Assembly: GCA_947457715.1 (NCBI GenBank)
Contig: CANGXK010000086.1
Span: 1-8,841, forward strand
Reading direction: 5' to 3'
Source: Gemmatimonadota bacterium
Lineage (GTDB): Bacteria > Gemmatimonadota > Gemmatimonadetes > Gemmatimonadales > Gemmatimonadaceae
Length of the DNA stretch: 8,841 nt
Shown here one piece after another: positions 7,774 through 8,841 of this stretch (position 1 is the stretch's first letter; every line of letters begins with the position of its first letter). The position numbers were made by a program, and so were the translations under genes. The notes under the pieces were generated by a model that did not search any database, was not told the origin of the DNA, and was given only the letters and a program-made list of their open reading frames with translations.

Positions 7774-7793
7774 TGAGCGCCTCGCCAGTCGCG

Positions 7794-8081
7794 CTATGCG
7801 CGCGCGCTGACAGGCTGAACGGTGATGCCCGCCGTGAGGGCGGAGCCAAGAGCGAGGCGGGTCCCGCGGACCTCGAGCAGCATGGCATCACGCGTGTCGA
7901 TGACGTTGACGCTGGTTCCTTCGCAGAAGCCGAGGGCGCGAAGACGGCACGCTTCGTCACCGGAACATTCAATATCGACCACGGTGACCCGCGTCCCTGC
8001 CGGACACGCGTTCAGCGCGCACGTGGTGCGTGCGGCGGCGGTGTTCTGAGACTGCAGGGTGGGGAGCTGAATCGAAGCCAC
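7794..8081 (-). CDS. feoA: FeoA-family iron transport protein
   Basis: A 95-aa small cytosolic protein. After an approximately 18-residue leader it shows the FeoA SH3-like core: CPAGTRVTVVDIECSGDEAC, RLRALGFCEGTSVNVID, then LLEVRGTRLALGSALTAGI, which is the usual 'RL.ELGF..G..V.V...' followed by the 'G..ALR...A..I.V' pattern. FeoA is thought to bind FeoB and modulate its activity. Unusually it has five Cys (21, 26, 39, 45, 53). The start is GTG at 8081; no in-frame ATG exists before the conserved core and no Shine-Dalgarno is obvious, because a Fur-box palindrome lies only 9 nt upstream. It is first in the feo operon. Confidence 0.92.
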   Translation of the reverse strand: MASIQLPTLQSQNTAAARTTCALNACPAGTRVTVVDIECSGDEACRLRALGFCEGTSVNVIDTRDAMLLEVRGTRLALGSALTAGITVQPVSARA

Positions 8082-8090
8082 AGCGGTAGA

Positions 8091-8105
8091 TGAGAATGTT
8101 TCTCA
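8091..8105. promoter_or_regulatory. Fur box (iron-responsive operator)
   Basis: TGAGAATGTTTCTCA is a 6-3-6 palindrome that matches the known Fur core TGAGAATnATTCTCA at every position except one (8099), ignoring the centre. It lies 9 nt upstream of the feoA start and about +7 to +21 relative to the predicted transcription start, so bound Fur would block the promoter or early elongation. Iron repression of a feo operon is well established in other bacteria. Confidence 0.75.
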
Positions 8106-8111
8106 AACGGT

Positions 8112-8148
8112 ATGATGGAGTATACACAGCAACAGCCGCCGTTCGCAA
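8112..8148 (-). promoter_or_regulatory. predicted sigma70-type promoter of the feo operon
   Basis: On the - strand, TTGCGA (8148-8143) and TATACT (8124-8119) are separated by 18 bp. The -10 differs from TATAAT by one base and the -35 matches TTGACA at four of six. The expected transcription start is near 8112, giving a leader of about 31 nt that contains the Fur box. The AT-rich -10 stands out in a GC-rich region. Confidence 0.55.
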
Positions 8149-8172
8149 TGGGGAGCAGCTGGCTCGGCTTTT

Positions 8173-8323
8173 AGACCCACGGCCCACGGCCCATGGCCGA
8201 GAGCCGACAGCCCCACAGCTTCAAGCCCGGGAGCCGAGAGCCCAAAGCGCGCTCGGCTCCCGGGCTTGAAGCTTTAAGGCTGTGAGCTCTCGGCCATGGG
8301 CCATGAGCCATGAGCCTTGGGCT
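8173..8323. repeat. large imperfect palindrome built of 7-nt RGCY units
   Basis: The arms 8173-8238 and 8252-8317 pair at 56 of 66 positions around a 13-nt loop (centre 8245). They include a perfect 22-bp inner stem (8217-8238 with 8252-8273) and a perfect 17-bp block (8188-8204 with 8286-8302). The sequence is also a degenerate array in which an RGCY tetramer recurs every 7 nt: starts at 8181, 8188, 8195, 8202, 8209, then 8217, 8224, 8232, 8239 (two 1-nt slips), and in the other half 8255, 8263, 8270, 8278, 8285, 8292, 8299, 8306, 8313, 8320. It fills the gap between the lgt stop and the feoA promoter. No T-tract follows on either strand, so it is not a simple intrinsic terminator. It may be a dispersed intergenic (REP/MITE-like) element; its family is unknown to me. 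Confidence 0.85.
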
Positions 8324-8841
8324 TCAAACAGCCGCCAGAGGGCCACTCCGCTTCGTCCGCGTCGCCACGATCGCAACCCCGATCGTCAAAATCGCGATGC
8401 CGATGATCTGGGCCGTCGAGAAGCCCATCACCAACCGGTCATCCTTCGCGCGGAAGAACTCCACGATGAACCGTTCGATGCCGGCGAGGATGCAGTACAT
8501 GCCGAACAGCCAGCCGGGCAGATTCGCGTGCTTCCGAAAGCGCCACAGGATCACGAACATCACGAACCCCATCAGCGTCTCATACAGCTGCGTCGGGTAC
8601 ACCGCGATCACGTCCGACATATCCGTGCCGGCCGGGAATTCGACTCCGAACTGCTGCGACATCACGGCGGCCGTGCTGGGCGGAGCACCCTCGGGGAATT
8701 TGGTCGCGAAGAATCCATTGAACGGACGGCCGTAGTCGTCACCCACCGCCCAGCAGCCGGTCCGTCCCACCGCGTAGCCGGCCGCGATCCCCATGCCCGC
8801 CACGTCGGCGATCTTGAGGAAGTTCAGCTTCTTGTACTTGA
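8324..8841 (-). CDS. lgt: prolipoprotein diacylglyceryl transferase, C-terminal part (5' end outside window)
   Basis: The frame is open to the right edge, so only the last 171 residues are visible; the GTG at 8803 is internal. Lgt transfers diacylglycerol from phosphatidylglycerol to the lipobox Cys of prolipoproteins in the inner membrane. Family marks: GRTGCWAVGDDYG, corresponding to the essential 'GR.GNF.nGE' region of the family; YPTQLYE, matching the '(H/Y)P(S/T)QLYE' motif; and GIERFIVEFFRAKDD, matching the 'R(F/I).(V/I)E..R' block with the second essential Arg. Hydrophobic helices follow each block, ending in IIGIAILTIGVAIVATR. Between GDDYG and YPTQ is an extra segment of roughly 40 residues containing KFPEGAPPST, seen in some non-proteobacterial Lgt from memory. 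The stop TGA (8326-8324) abuts the palindromic repeat. Confidence 0.92.
   Translation of the reverse strand, partial: KYKKLNFLKIADVAGMGIAAGYAVGRTGCWAVGDDYGRPFNGFFATKFPEGAPPSTAAVMSQQFGVEFPAGTDMSDVIAVYPTQLYETLMGFVMFVILWRFRKHANLPGWLFGMYCILAGIERFIVEFFRAKDDRLVMGFSTAQIIGIAILTIGVAIVATRTKRSGPLAAV

Noticed and set aside
6306..8093. 595-aa open frame on the + strand antisense to feoB and feoA
   Set aside because: It lies wholly opposite well-supported feo genes. Its product is rich in Arg, Asp, His and Glu with no domain pattern, as expected for the antisense of GC-rich codons.
8173..8317. Palindrome as an intrinsic terminator for lgt
   Set aside because: The stem is far longer than usual and has internal mismatches. 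On the lgt strand the stem is followed by CTAAAAGCC-like sequence rather than a T-run, and no T-tract follows on the other strand. Transcription could still end there by other means.
8173..8323. CRISPR array
   Set aside because: Units are only 7 nt, with 3-4 nt between cores; there are no 25-40 nt repeats with unique spacers and no cas genes.

Overview
The window is a GC-rich stretch of chromosome from a diderm (Gram-negative-type) bacterium. TamB and Lgt imply an outer membrane and lipoproteins. Base composition, GTG/TTG starts and the gene families would fit Gemmatimonadota, but that assignment is inference and was not tested by any search. No phage, transposase, CRISPR or RNA gene is visible. 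The content is mostly housekeeping and iron uptake, and the one clearly unexplained structure is a large palindromic repeat near the right end.

Layout. On the + strand, the 3' part of a tamB-like gene (1-1725) is followed after 49 nt by a YkfC-like SH3-NlpC/P60 cysteine peptidase (1775-2536) that starts with TTG. A small conserved protein of the DUF6941 type lies convergently on the - strand (2562-2987). Divergent from it is a tightly coupled + strand operon: an EamA/DMT membrane transporter (3058-4023), a HAD phosphatase (4020-4712) and an unrecognised 234-aa protein (4712-5416). Its genes overlap by 4 nt and 1 nt.

Convergent to that operon is a ferrous-iron uptake operon on the - strand: feoA (8081-7794), feoB (7736-5577) and a 44-aa FeoB-associated Cys-rich membrane protein (5573-5439), which has a strong Shine-Dalgarno sequence inside the end of feoB. 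FeoB is the inner-membrane Fe(II) transporter with a cytoplasmic GTPase domain, FeoA is its small SH3-like partner, and the tiny protein is a plausible accessory in place of FeoC. A readable promoter (TTGCGA-18-TATACT) and a near-consensus Fur box (8091-8105) sit upstream of feoA, so iron repression is likely. A perfect 9-bp hairpin lies in the feoA-feoB gap.

From 8173 to 8323, between the feoA promoter and the stop codon of a partial lgt gene (8324-8841, - strand), lies an imperfect palindrome of about 145 bp. It is built from about 20 copies of a 7-nt unit with an RGCY core, and it runs up to the lgt stop codon. It does not look like a normal terminator and is the best candidate here for something undescribed.
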